DNA of 64,000 nucleotides, taken from Schistosoma haematobium (Eukaryota > Platyhelminthes > Trematoda > Strigeidida > Schistosomatidae). Positions 31,881 to 41,990 of this stretch are shown here, in pieces (the first letter of the stretch is position 1; each line of letters opens with the position of its first letter). Location: assembly GCF_000699445.3 (NCBI RefSeq), contig NC_067201.1, positions 18,593,501 through 18,657,500 on the forward strand, read 5' to 3'. The position numbers were made by a program, and so were the translations under genes. The notes below the pieces were generated by a model. It saw only the letters and a program-made list of their open reading frames with translations, did no database searches and had not been told where the DNA came from.

Positions 31881-32884
31881 TGTGGTGGACCAGACAAATA
31901 TGAACGCTCAAAGGTGTTAATCAAATTATAAAGAGTAAATAATAATGTTAATAGTTATTAATACAACATAAGAATATGGACTTTACTTAAATTCACCAAG
32001 TGTTGCGTGTTCTGATTGGGTCTGGTATTGTAAATCCACAATTATAATGTCCGATAATTCCGTACAGGTTATTGAACTCTCCAATAATGAAATCCACTGT
32101 TATGTGCGATGTGTCTCAGCTCACAGTCTATAAACGTGAATAATGTTCAATTTAGGATGCATTTAGCTCAATAATGAGTGAGAGTAGAACAAGGAGTGTG
32201 TGTGTAGCAGTGTATTTAAGAACAACCACAAGTGTGTCATGCTATGTAGTTACACAACGGAAAGTGTGTTCAAGGTCATTCACTAAAACAACGGTTACAG
32301 CCATTTAATGTTAAACATACATACAATGAAAGATTGGCAAAATAAATACAAATAGTATTAAAAACTATTTACAAAATAGGCTTGCCGGGCCTATCTCCAC
32401 ACTAAAAAGAATAAGGAGTCATATTAAGCAGTGACCTATATAACCACTAGTCACTGTAAGGCTGTTGCTGTGAAAGGCTACAGGTTAAGAGGCCCGTTGA
32501 TCAAACTTCATGATCGTAAAAATGATTGTTATCGCCTATTCTCGTATATAATCGTCGACTTAAATCGCGTTAGTCAATAACGGAATTAAATAAGTCAACG
32601 AGAATCGACCTGTGCATACAAAATGACACGCAGGGAAGATGGCTGGGAAGCCAACTCCATTTTAGTCAAGCGTTACTCAATATTTATAGTCAGACAAAAT
32701 AAAGCTACAGACATGTGATCAATGGGATAAGAAGGGCACACACATATACGCTCATATAAAAACAGTCAAGACTGATAAGCGAATAATTGACAAGGTCAAA
32801 ATATGACTCAAGTAGAATGAATAGATTGGTTTGTCCAAAAACTAGAATAAGGTATATGGGCTTAAAATAATGACTGACACTACA
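31881..32884. repeat. 1-kb solo-LTR-like insert in LINE B
   Basis: This 1004-bp block interrupts the B polymerase frame. It starts TGTGGTG and ends CACTACA, whose reverse complement is TGTAGTG, so the termini are imperfect inverted repeats of LTR type. Flanks share only TAG. Its last 365 bp have a relative at 11430-11815. No coding frame is present. It could be a solo LTR or a non-autonomous terminal-repeat element. Confidence 0.55.
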
Positions 32885-33290
32885 TAGGGTATTATGGTCT
32901 ATTCGGTCTTTCCAGTATTTAGATGATGAAATGTTTAGATTATTATACCCGATTTACACTAATCGGATTCAAGCAACGAGTCCTTGTTTCGAGTATGAAG
33001 CAGATATGCTAGAAAGAGTCCAACGATGAGGTAATAAGATGGTAAAAGTTCTACCTGGCCTATCTTATAATGACAGACTGAGACACCCTAACTTATTTCC
33101 GTTATCTTACCGTAGAATACGGGGTGATATAATATTGGCTTATCGTATACTGAACGACGACCTTGATATGAACATGTCTTATCTTTTACTTCCGTCTAGG
33201 ACTGATCATTTGAGAGACATTCGAAGTGAGTTCAAAAACCGAGATCAGATCGTTTACGTCTGGAGTTTCTTTTCTTTCACCGAGTAGTGG
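32885..33290 (+). pseudogene. B-type LINE RT C-terminal region
   Basis: Contains LLYPIYTNRIQATSPCFEYE, ADMLERVQR, a stop, then KMVKVLPGLSYNDRLRHPNL, FPLSYRRIRGDIILAYRILN and DLDMNMSYLLLPSRTDHLRD. This is the closing region of CR1-like polymerases (RVQR..TK.V.GL....Y..RL..L.L..L..RR.RGDLI..YKI). It continues out of frame to about 33380. Confidence 0.75.
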
Positions 33291-33380
33291 ATTACCTGAA
33301 TTCTCTACCGGAACACGTAATATCAGCACCTCCTGTTGATATATCCAAATTCAGATTGGACTTCCACAGTATAACTGAAG

Positions 33381-33559
33381 ACTGATTATTGGACACCTTT
33401 TGCCTGGCTTATTCGTTTTACCTGTCTGACCTTGGCAGTCGTTCTTGTTGTGACAAGTAATTCCAAGCCTCTTGCTGAATTCAACACGTCGTGTCACGTC
33501 ATTCGCACACTATAACTTTCAGTAGCCTGGTGGTTAGATTAGCCTCACTGGAAGTTGCT
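33381..33559. other. LINE B tail / boundary sequence
   Basis: Non-coding sequence between the last B coding similarity and the first C-element UTR sequence. No boundary motif could be fixed. Confidence 0.4.
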
Positions 33560-33926
33560 AAACATTTAAAACATTTTTCGTAAGTAACGCGCGCTTTTCG
33601 AACGGTAAGTTTGGTCCTAACGTGATTTGCGTTTATCAAACTTTTGCTGTGTTCTTACGCAACAAAAGTACCATTTCAGTTCTAAAGAATCTATCCTGAG
33701 CTATACGTTCGTTAGATTACTTTTTTTGAGTTTCACCATATTTAATAGTTACCTGTGGTTCTGCCTCAGCTTACTGTTCGGTTTTTTTGTTTTTCACGTA
33801 TAGACTAGTTTCAGTTTATATTACTCGTTTTATCCATTTTTGTCCGTTTTCAGTGTGCTTTTTGGTGTTTTTTAAAGGTCTTAGACTTTTGCAAGCATCT
33901 ATGACATAGTTTGCTTCAACATAGTC

Positions 33927-35006
33927 ATGAAAAACTCATGCAAACGTCCGGGATGCCGTTTTGCTGTTATAACTGGCATGCAGTGCGACAACTGCAAAGG
34001 TTGGTTCCACGAAGCATTCACAGATCTGACAGCAACTGCTTACAACAGACTCAGCAAGTCAGACCCAAAGTGGGTATGTGTCACGTGCAGCACGGACGCT
34101 GTAGTCTTGCTGAGTAACATCATTGTCCTACTGACAGTTCTTCGGAACAATTTGTCAGTTAACTTGAATAACGATAGTAAAAAAACCGGTAGACAAACAA
34201 GAGCATGCGACGGATACAAAAATAGGGATGTCGACAGGTATACCATCGATGGAGCATCCATCAACACTAATGATGACGTGTCGAGGCTCAGCACCATCAT
34301 TACGTCGACGGTATTAGACTCGCTAAGCAAACTCGGGTCTCCCAGCTCAGGGTCCCTGAACACAACCGTGGTTCCCAAAAACCCTGTAGGTGATTCGACC
34401 CACGTTAAGAGAGCCCAAAAGAACCAGGCATCACCGCCTAAGCCGAGCAACCCAAGTATTGCTGTACGGAAAATAACTGGCGATTTGGTCGCACAGTCTA
34501 CCCCCAAGACTGTTCGTCCGGTCAATAAAGAGCCCAAGACTCAAAAACGCGCACTGACCTCCAAACAACAAGTTATTAAACCTGAACCCATCGTGAAACC
34601 TGGTAAATTAACAACAGTTCGTGACGATTCTCTCATTATCATGAACCTCGTTGACAATCCTGACCTTCCTCTCAGTCTGCAGGACAAAAACGACAGGATG
34701 CTCTGGGGTGAATTAAACAAGAAGCTCGGACTTCCTAGAATAGAGCCTTTGATGGTCACCCGGCTCACTCGAGGAAAGGATTCTAAGCATCTAAATCACC
34801 CGAGGCTTCTCCAAGTAACACTCAAGAATGCTACCGAAGTAGAGGACGTCTTGCTAGCAAGTCACTTGCTGAAATCCGATGGTAACGTAAGAATATTGCC
34901 CGACATACCGTACTCTGAGCGCAAAGAATCTCGCGAGTTTTTCCGCGAAAGAAACAACTGTGCAAGGTATACCGGAAAATGCAGACCCTACTCAATCAAA
35001 TTCTGA
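33927..35006 (+). CDS. C-type LINE ORF1 protein, PHD-like finger
   Basis: This is an uninterrupted 359-residue frame from ATG 33927. Residues 5-50 form a PHD-like finger: C5, C10, CDNC (20-23), WFH (26-28) and VCVTC. The cysteine expected after WFH.. is Phe31 (WFHEAF), where element B has WFHKVC, so one zinc ligand is lost. The middle is basic and Ser/Thr/Pro-rich. Residues about 285-340 hold a module HPRLLQVTLKNATEVEDVLL, then VRILPDIPYSERKESREFF. The protein is inferred to bind element RNA and chromatin. It overlaps the next frame by 47 bp. Confidence 0.75.
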   Translation: MKNSCKRPGCRFAVITGMQCDNCKGWFHEAFTDLTATAYNRLSKSDPKWVCVTCSTDAVVLLSNIIVLLTVLRNNLSVNLNNDSKKTGRQTRACDGYKNRDVDRYTIDGASINTNDDVSRLSTIITSTVLDSLSKLGSPSSGSLNTTVVPKNPVGDSTHVKRAQKNQASPPKPSNPSIAVRKITGDLVAQSTPKTVRPVNKEPKTQKRALTSKQQVIKPEPIVKPGKLTTVRDDSLIIMNLVDNPDLPLSLQDKNDRMLWGELNKKLGLPRIEPLMVTRLTRGKDSKHLNHPRLLQVTLKNATEVEDVLLASHLLKSDGNVRILPDIPYSERKESREFFRERNNCARYTGKCRPYSIKF

Positions 35007-38000
35007 CATCAGGGAATGGAAATTCATCAAACAGTCCTTGAGGCTCAAACACATACTGACTCAGCATGTGACGAGACTAGCCAAGAAGGACGGTGATCTT
35101 AGACCCCGTCTAATGAAGATAACCTTCCCATCTTTCCGCATGGCGGCTGCAGTTCTGGAAGCATTTCGTGCTAATAGACGTCGATTGCCACCTGGAATCC
35201 ACATGCACCCGGATAGGCCATATGAAGCTAGGACCAAGCACAAAGGCAAGTTGGAGCTGACCATTCCACTTGTGGACTGTCTAAATGATAAAAAACGTGT
35301 AAAGGACAGGGCCTACCACCTCGGCAAACCTCATATAGGTGGGCTACCTGTCCATTCACATAAGGCTCATACAGAAAAGCAGGACGAAGCTCACGCGTTC
35401 CAAATTGAAAGCATAAACTGCTTATATATGAACGCCGCAAGTCTACCAAACAAACTGGATGAATTACGTGAACTTAGTAACGCTAATAAGGCCCGTCTGA
35501 TAGGAATATCTGAAACCTGGATATCTCAGTTCTCGGACCAAGAGTTAGCATTACCTGGGATGACTTTGTTCCGCAACGACAGGAAAACAGGAATTGGGGC
35601 TGGAGTAGCCATATACATAAGCTCTTGCTTGGAGGTGCACCAAGTTCACAACCTCGAGTTTAACAATCTTGAGGAATCCATATGGTGCTCTGTTAGATTG
35701 TCAAGTACTTCGAGGTGTCTAGTCGGAGTCATTTACAGGAAGCCAACTGCCGACATCGAGTACGATAGTTGTATGCTGGAAGGACTATCCCGCTCTACTC
35801 GTCTCGGTTTCACACACATCCTGATTCTAGGGGACTTCAATCTCCCTAGAGTCAACTTCGCGGACACACACGTACACTGGAGGCGACAACTCAATTGAAG
35901 CTCGGTTCTTCAACCTCATCGATGACTTGGGCTTATATGAAAATGTGAGGTCGGCAACTCGTTGGAGAAACAGTCAGACACCATCGCGCTTAGACTGTGT
36001 ATTCACAAACGAAGAATTCCTAGTTGACAACCTCTCAATCCTGGCTCCTCTGGGAAAGAGCGATCATGCCATCATAGCCTTCAGTTTTGTCATCAAAACT
36101 AAGCTAAGGTATCCCAACAATAATTTGCGTTGGAATTTTAAACGGCTGAATGTGCCAGCTCTATATTGACTATGTATAACAGGTGGTTTGGGATGTTCAC
36201 CCTCAACTCGATGTGGACGGTCATTGGGACTTCTTACTGCACACGCTCTTATGTGCTACAAACCATTCAGTTCCTCAAACGGTTCCCAAAAGCTGCAAGC
36301 CACCTACAGTAATCAAGAACCGTACCCTTCGCCTGCTAAGCCGCAAACGGCACTGTTGGGCGGAATACAAACGAACTGATAACTACGGGGCGTATAGGCA
36401 ATATAAACATATAAGGAACACATGCACGAAGGCTATAAGAGAAGACAGGCTTCAGTACCAGACAAAGCTTATGGACAAATTTGCCTCTAACCCTAGAAGC
36501 CTATTCCGTTATGCAGCCTCTCTTCGTCAAGCCAAAACTGCTAGGTCTTAACGGCCCGACTAACAACGATGGCGACGCCGCTAACCTTGTGGCGGCACAT
36601 TCCTCTCAAACATTTCAACCGGCTGACATCAACTTTACTGACGACAGTTTCATCTGCACTTCCACAGGACTTTCCGAAGTGGACCTAAGCGCTGACTTGG
36701 TGTTCCGGAAATTGCAGCACTTAAGACTAGATACTTCTCCTGGCCCGGATATGGTTCATCCTGCCATACTGAGGGAGGCAGCCTCAATCCTGGCAACGCC
36801 GCTTAGCGTGATGTTTTCTCACTCGCTTAGCCGAGGAAAACTACCGGAAAATTGGAAGTTGGCTCACATCACACCAATTTTCAAAGGAGGTCGACGCAAT
36901 GAACCTTCAAGTTATCGGCCGGTGGCTCTTCTGTCATTACCTTCAAAACTCATGGATTCTCTGATATGCGACGGTTTGAACGACTATCTACTGTCCTTAA
37001 ATTCCTTCTCACCCCAACAGCATGGTTTCAGGAAGGGTTACTCTTGTATAATCAACCTGCTGACTGCGGTGGACAGATGGACAAGCATCCTCGATCGCAA
37101 GGGAAAGGTTGATATCAATTACCTTGATTTCTCAAAAGCTTTTGATAAGGTTAACCACTTGTGTCTTATCAATAAGCTCAAACGACTAGGTATCAAACCA
37201 CCTTGATCGATTGGCTTGCTTCATACCTAAAAAATCGACACTTTAAGGTTAGGGTTAATTTCACTTTATCTCAGGCTATGGAATGTCCTAGTGGGGTCCC
37301 CCAGGGCTCAGTACTAGGGCCTCTTCTCTTCTTGATCTACATAAATGATCTTCCTCAACAGGTAACGTCAGACTTATTACTTTTTGCCGACGACGTGAAA
37401 CTTTGGAGAGAGAGAGATACGCAACCAAGATGATATACAGGCACTTCAGGAGGATCTGACTAGACTTCAAAGTTGGGCAGACGATAACTGACTTACCTTT
37501 AACACTTCAAAGTGTAAAGTAGTCCATCTGCGACATGTCGCAAACTACAGTTACAACTTAGGAAACTTCTCTCTAGTAGTATCCCAAGTGGAAAAAGATT
37601 TAGGAGTCCTGGTGCCCCATGATTTAAAGTCTTACGCTAACTGTGACAAAAATGCCTTCCGAGCAAACCTTGCACTGGTAACGTTGAAGCGCATTTTTGG
37701 TCAGTTTAACGGACGAACTTTCCATACAATCTTCAATAGTTTCATCCGTCCCCATTTAGAGTACGGAAACATAGTATTTCCTCCCTCACTCCAAAAGGAC
37801 AAGGTCACTTTGGAGCGTATCCAACGGCGAGCCACGAAATCAGTTCGAGGACTCAAATCTAAACCTTACGAAGAACGCCTCCATTCACTAGACCTTTACC
37901 CATTAGAGTATAGGCGTCTTAGAGGTGATTTATTAATGGCTTATAGTATTCTTAACACTTCTGGACATCCTCTTAAACACCTACTTAAGCTTAGTTCGAA

Positions 38001-38196
38001 TAATAACCTAAGGGGTAACACCCAGAAACTGGAGACACAACATAGCAAGACGGAGTGTAGACACAACTTCTACTCCTTAAGAGTTGTCAAAAGCTGGAAT
38101 TCGCTGCCGGCCGAGCTAGTCCAAGCGACTTCTCAGGAGTCCTTCAAGAGGCAACTTGACCTATTCTTAAGGACCAAGGTCAGCATCACACTATGA
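34960..38196 (+). pseudogene. C-type LINE ORF2: endonuclease and RT, broken
   Basis: The first frame (34960-35898) opens with a second copy of the ORF1-type module (RPRLMKITFPSFRMAAAVLE, GIHMHPDRPYEARTKHK). The endonuclease follows: YMNAASLPNKLDELRELSNA, LIGISETWIS and HILILGDFNLPRVNF. A frameshift near 35895 leads to the SDH part (GKSDHAIIAFSF). After two more breaks the RT has [100 protein letters not shown] and [11 protein letters not shown]. The end is LERIQRRATKSVRGLKSKPY to DLFLRTKVSITL. Catalytic residues are intact although the frames are not. Confidence 0.85.
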
Positions 38197-38336
38197 TTTA
38201 CCAATTTCTTTCCCTCTTTTATTGTTAACATACCTAGGTTCCTGCCTGGAGGATCTGGTGATCCCCTGCTACTAGACACGGAAGCCTGTTAAGCGAAAGC
38301 TTCTATTCCATCCACAACCATTTGAACCATTTAAAA

Positions 38337-38376
38337 ATGAGTACAAATTGTAGGCAAGGGAAAGTCGAGGTTAGTG
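38337..38376 (+). CDS. TRAPPC12: TRAPPC12-like, predicted exon 1
   Basis: ATG at 38337 opens MSTNCRQGKVEVS and the exon ends with one base of the next codon at a GTAAGT donor (38377). An in-frame TGA lies upstream, so this is the first possible start. The following 57-bp intron and the phase match to exon 2 support it. No homology is visible in so short an exon, and the LINE C tail ends immediately upstream. The start could instead lie elsewhere. Confidence 0.5.
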
Positions 38377-38433
38377 GTAAGTATTAATGTATGCCAAACA
38401 TTTTTCTATGAATCATTTTGAAAAAACATCAAG

Positions 38434-38505
38434 ATCACTCGCTATTATCTGAATTTAATCAAGATGTTTGTCTTCAGCTTATTAATGGTCAGAAGGTCGG
38501 AAAGG
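38434..38505 (+). CDS. TRAPPC12: TRAPPC12-like, predicted exon 2
   Basis: Joined in phase to exon 1 it reads DHSLLSEFNQDVCLQLINGQ, then KVGK. Acceptor is aacatcaag, donor GTATGT at 38506. It ends in phase 1, as exon 1 does. Both flanking introns are very short (57 and 50 bp), which fits the known tendency of schistosome genes to have tiny introns near the 5' end. Support comes from phase and open frame only. Confidence 0.5.
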
Positions 38506-38555
38506 GTATGTTTACATTCTGCTCATTAAATTTAAATATTTTCCAAATTCTAAAG

Positions 38556-38659
38556 ATTCTGAAGCCCAAAGTCATAGTATTTTGAGTAATTATTTCACTG
38601 AAGAAATAAATTCAGACGATCCATTCGGTTCTGTTTGTGACTCAAAGCCTAATGAATTG
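38556..38659 (+). CDS. TRAPPC12: TRAPPC12-like, predicted exon 3
   Basis: In phase after a 50-bp intron (38506-38555, ending ctaaag) this reads DSEAQSHSILSNYFTEEINS, DDPFGSVCDSKPNEL, ending on a codon boundary at a GTAAGA donor (38660). The acidic, low-complexity character suits the disordered N-terminus of TRAPPC12. It joins exon 4 in phase 0 across a 4.5-kb intron. The three small exons together keep one open frame through two phase-1 junctions, which is unlikely by chance. Confidence 0.55.
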
Positions 38660-39467
38660 GTAAGAGAGGTCAGTTTCTTAATTCATTTTACACTTCGTTA
38701 AAAAGTTATTACAATGGGGCTTTCAATTTTTGATTTTGGCATTTGCGGACAGACTTGTATAATGAACAATAGTTCATGACTGTTGTATAATAACTAGTAA
38801 CTTCACCTGGTTACTGGTATTCGGTTACATGGGAAAAATTCCGAACCTGGTAATCAGTAATTAAAAAACGGGAACATGTTCTTTCTTCCAAGTGTAGGTC
38901 ATGAGGTAACAGCAGCTTTATCGACCACTATGTTTTTTTTGTAGAAACTCAATAAAAATCTGAGGTAAATTTATCGACATTCAGAACCAGCTCTTGATGA
39001 TTTTTTTTACTTTCTCTTAAATTTTGGGTTCTTGTAATGGGGTTTCCAATAATTTGGGTGGAAACGTATTAAAAACCTGGCTACATCAGCTGTTTTTGAA
39101 CCATCTCAACTCAGCTTCAATCCCATATACTACTTGACTGGACTCTATAGTTTGTTTGCCAACATATCACAGATAAAATATTCAGATCACTCACTAAAAA
39201 GTTTTATCAGGTAGCAATGTACAATATAAGGTGTTTTTATGAGAACTTAAAGTCAACAATTAGGAAAGGTATCTCAACAATAAAGGTGTTTATCTCCGGG
39301 CTCTTAATTCATTATAACGATTTGGAAACTGGATAAATGGAACTTTTTTACTGGTCTTTTTTTATTGGGTCTTCAACTTTTGCCAATACTTTCTAAAAAA
39401 TGGTCGTGATCATCACCTGTTTTAGGGAAGTACATATCCACCAAAGTTACTAAACAACTACCAACGT
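38660..39467. other. Intron 3 start, non-coding
   Basis: No repeat partner or motif recognised. Intron 3 of the TRAPPC12-like gene spans 38660-43136 and contains the SINE and RTE fragments listed next. Confidence 0.5.
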
Positions 39468-39555
39468 GGCAACTGTGTCAGTTTGGATTGTCATACCACA
39501 TTAGTACAAGATAAAATTTGAAAGATGGATAACAAGAGTTCAAGTAGTGTAATAG

Positions 39556-39915
39556 CGAATGTCCGGCGCTTTAACGGGGTTGGTGGGTACGGAGGGTTCA
39601 CCTAGAGGAGTTGGAAAATCCTGATTTCAAATCACTGGTGCACACGGGCTCTAGGATCCTAAGGAAACAAATGACGTATGAACCTATTGTTGATTACCGG
39701 CTACCATGGAACTTCATCTCCTGACATCCCACTGCCTTGTGGATTAGACCGTCGGATCAAGGGCTCGGGGAGTTTTTCCTAAAGAAAGCCACCTGCTTCG
39801 GTTTGGACACTCGGGCAGTATCCCAGCCCCCACACATCGAATGGTTTATGTGGCGCATATCTGTTTGATGCGTCCTTGTACTAATGTTTGTGTGTTTGAA
39901 TAAATAAATAAAAAT
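39556..39915 (+). repeat. SINE-like dispersed repeat, plus copy
   Basis: Starts gcgaatgtccggcgcttta, contains cactggtgcacacgggc, a central acctgcttcggtttgg block, and ends ttgtgtgtttgaataaataa. It aligns with 54606-54928 (plus) and 8300-8663 (minus). The 3' tail from tgtggcgcatat to the (AATA)n run is also the tail of an RTE-like LINE end at 51760-52066. No protein is encoded. Confidence 0.75.
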
Positions 39916-40099
39916 AACAGCGCTAATCATAAAAACTAAACACTAAATATATGGTTTGGATAGACTCGATACAAGAGTACTTAAAATCGAGATCTAGAGT
40001 AAGATAAAGAATGAATGCATTTGATAATATCATGAAACATAAACAACTAGTTTCAGATGTCTCGCGCACCCCAAACGGGTAATCTGAGTCTACGAACAT

Positions 40100-40195
40100 G
40101 GGTCAAATCGGTAAGTCAGTCATATACAACATAGAACCCGATACATATGTGCATCGGTCGAAGTCGCCACACAACATTAGCACAGCGTGTTAGAG
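40100..40195 (-). repeat. RTE 3' tail fragment
   Basis: The reverse complement (gtgctaatgttgtgtggcga, then ttcgaccgatg) matches the tail of the RTE fragment at 41640-41710 (gtgctaatgtggtatggcga). A second, poorer match lies on the minus strand around 39468-39515. Both are short 3' remnants. Confidence 0.5.
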
Positions 40196-40558
40196 TGATC
40201 AAGACATCTTACTGTAGTAGAAAAAGTCACAGTATAAATAATATTGGTGGTAGTCGTATTAGTAGCAATAGAAAAGATTAAGTATCCCAACAAAGAAAAA
40301 TATCTAAGGAAGTCTCAGGTCCTAGGGCCTGAGAGAGGACAGAATAAATGCATCTGAGTCACTACAAACTATTTGAAGCCACATCACCCAAAGTATCTAA
40401 GTATTGGTCACTACATTCACTCGGATCTCAACCAGGTACTCTACATCTACCTACAAAGCTCAATCTGACAGTCAGCGACTTCATGGACTGGTCTTATATC
40501 TTGGTTTGGCCACCCCTAGCTTTCTTCCAACCTACTGTTACACCAGTAAATATGTCAT

Positions 40559-41438
40559 GCTTTTAGAGATTACACTTTCCTCATCCGAATTTCCAGGGGT
40601 TGAACTTCTACCGGGAGATTCACTTGTTGACTTAGAATATACTGATGACATAGTTTTGTTTGTTGAAGACGCCGACAAAATACAGAGTCTTCTGACTACT
40701 CTAAGCAACAACGCAAGCATGGTTGGGATGCGATTATCTCCCTCGAAATGCAAAATGTTGCTTCAGGATTGGGTTGCATCGACACCCGAACTAATGATAG
40801 CAAGTGAAGTAGTCGAGCGTGTCGACCGCTTCACTTATCTTGGGAGTCTCATCAGCCCTTGTGGTCTGGTGTGTGACGAAGTCTCAGCACGGATACAGAT
40901 TGCTCGACTAGCTTTTGCCAACATGTGTCATTTATGGCATAGGCGAGATATCCGTCTACCAACCAAAGGACGGGTTTACTGCGCAGCAGTTCGTTCCGTC
41001 CTTCTTTATGGCAGTGAAACATGGACGGTAAGAGTAGAGGATATTCGTAGGTTACTAGTATTCGACCATAGATGTCCTCGAGGCATTCCTCATACATCCT
41101 GAGACCACCTGATAAGTAATGTAGTTGTTAGGAAACGGGTACTAGGTAAGGATGACGAATCAATTGATGAAGTAGTGAAACTTCATCAGTTGAGATGGCT
41201 GGGACACGTGTTACGTATGCCCGACCACCGACTGCCCCGACGTGCGATGTTTTATGGTGTAGGAGTAGGTTGGAAGAAAGCTAAGGGCAGCCAGACCAAA
41301 ACATGGCACAAATCCGTGAAGACACTGACAAGTGGACTGAGCCATGTTCATAGGTGTAGACTACCTGATTGGGGTCCGCGAGATGATAGCAACCGATGGT
41401 TAGAGACCCTGAGTGACATGGCTCAAAATCGTTATTAA
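40559..41438 (+). pseudogene. RTE reverse transcriptase palm to C-terminus
   Basis: Two frames: 40559-41102 with the DD catalytic pair (YTDD) and the conserved late-palm motif YLGSLISPCG, and 41175-41438 with the C-terminal HxLRM segment typical of RTE polymerases (RWLGHVLRMPDHRLPRRAMF). One stop separates them. The upstream 155 bp of the longest frame (40404-40558) do not look like RTE and are probably unrelated sequence in frame by chance. Confidence 0.8.
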
Positions 41439-41710
41439 TGGCGCAGGTGCACCCACTCTTTGTGTTCGCCCAAATTCTAATCTTTTGAATTCTTGATGTC
41501 CCTTTCTTTTTTCTCTTCCCAAATTTATTTCACTGGATTGTACTCCTTAGATGACATCTTCAAATCCTAATGTTTCCGATTACTGCTTATACTTTTACTA
41601 CCTCCACCACTTAAGGACTTGAATCGACAATTGTGTCTGTGTGCTAATGTGGTATGGCGACTTGAACTGATGTACGTACGTAAGAAGTTCTACGTTGTTA
41701 CTGACTGACT
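40559..41710 (+). mobile_element. RTE-type LINE, 5'-truncated
   Basis: Coding similarity begins at LLEITLSSSEFPGVELLPGD near 40559 and includes the catalytic box LEYTDDIVLFVEDADKIQSL, then SPSKCKMLLQ, YLGSLISPCGLVCDEVSARI, LYGSETWTVRVEDIRRLLVF, and after a stop at 41101 LHQLRWLGHVLRMPDHRLPR and DMAQNRY at the end (41438). A 3' UTR and a tail of ACTG repeats follow to about 41710. The motif A part of the RT and the endonuclease are absent. It is a different RTE subfamily from the one at 26946-30131. Confidence 0.82.
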
Positions 41711-41719
41711 GAGTAGACA

Positions 41720-41916
41720 TGTTAAGGTATGCAGTGAGTGATCTTGAATACGTAATGCATGTCCCAACCGCTTCGGCTGGTACAGATTCACTACCTTATC
41801 AACCAATTTGTTATCGCTACCTGGTACTCTGCGTCTAACCTCAGCGTTGCTTACTCGGTGGTCCCAAAGTGCACAGATAATGCTTCAGAAATACCTATGA
41901 TCGAATGCTAGTACCC
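41720..41916 (-). pseudogene. RTE RT C-terminal fragment, antisense
   Basis: On the minus strand the sequence reads VLAFDHRYF, a stop, LWDHRVSNAEVRRRVPGSDN, then QPKRLGHALRIQDH, the same region as 41040-41230 on the plus strand. It is a separate, diverged copy in opposite orientation, abutting the (ATT)n run. The Asn-rich frame through that run is an artefact of the microsatellite. Confidence 0.65.
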
Positions 41917-41979
<63 letters not shown>

Positions 41980-41990
41980 CATTATTATTA
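41917..41990. repeat. (ATT)n microsatellite
   Basis: About 24 ATT units with one interruption near 41980. It borders the antisense RTE fragment, so it may have grown from that element's tail or target. Confidence 0.9.

Larger units (their letters stand above)
22900..33380 (+). mobile_element. B-type CR1-like LINE, split by two insertions
   Basis: Segments in order on the + strand: a possible 5' UTR, ORF1 with PHD-like finger (23128-23959), endonuclease (24175-24580), [A-type LINE with nested RTE, 24583-31067], linker and RT (31071-31880), [1-kb LTR-like insert, 31881-32884], RT C-terminal region (32887-33290) and tail. The endonuclease stops just after GDFN and the piece after the A insertion starts in the EN-RT linker, so the end of the endonuclease has been lost. 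The assignment of the pieces to one element is by domain order and shared style, not by overlapping sequence. Confidence 0.65.
33560..38335 (+). mobile_element. C-type CR1-like LINE, nearly full length
   Basis: It comprises a 5' UTR from about 33560, ORF1 (33927-35006), ORF2 (34960-38196) with endonuclease and RT, and a 3' UTR ending at gaaccattta (38335), the same terminus as the fragment at 5447. ORF1 is intact. ORF2 is broken into about six frames by small indels and stops but keeps every domain. It lies directly upstream of the first TRAPPC12 exon (38337), in the same orientation. Confidence 0.82.
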
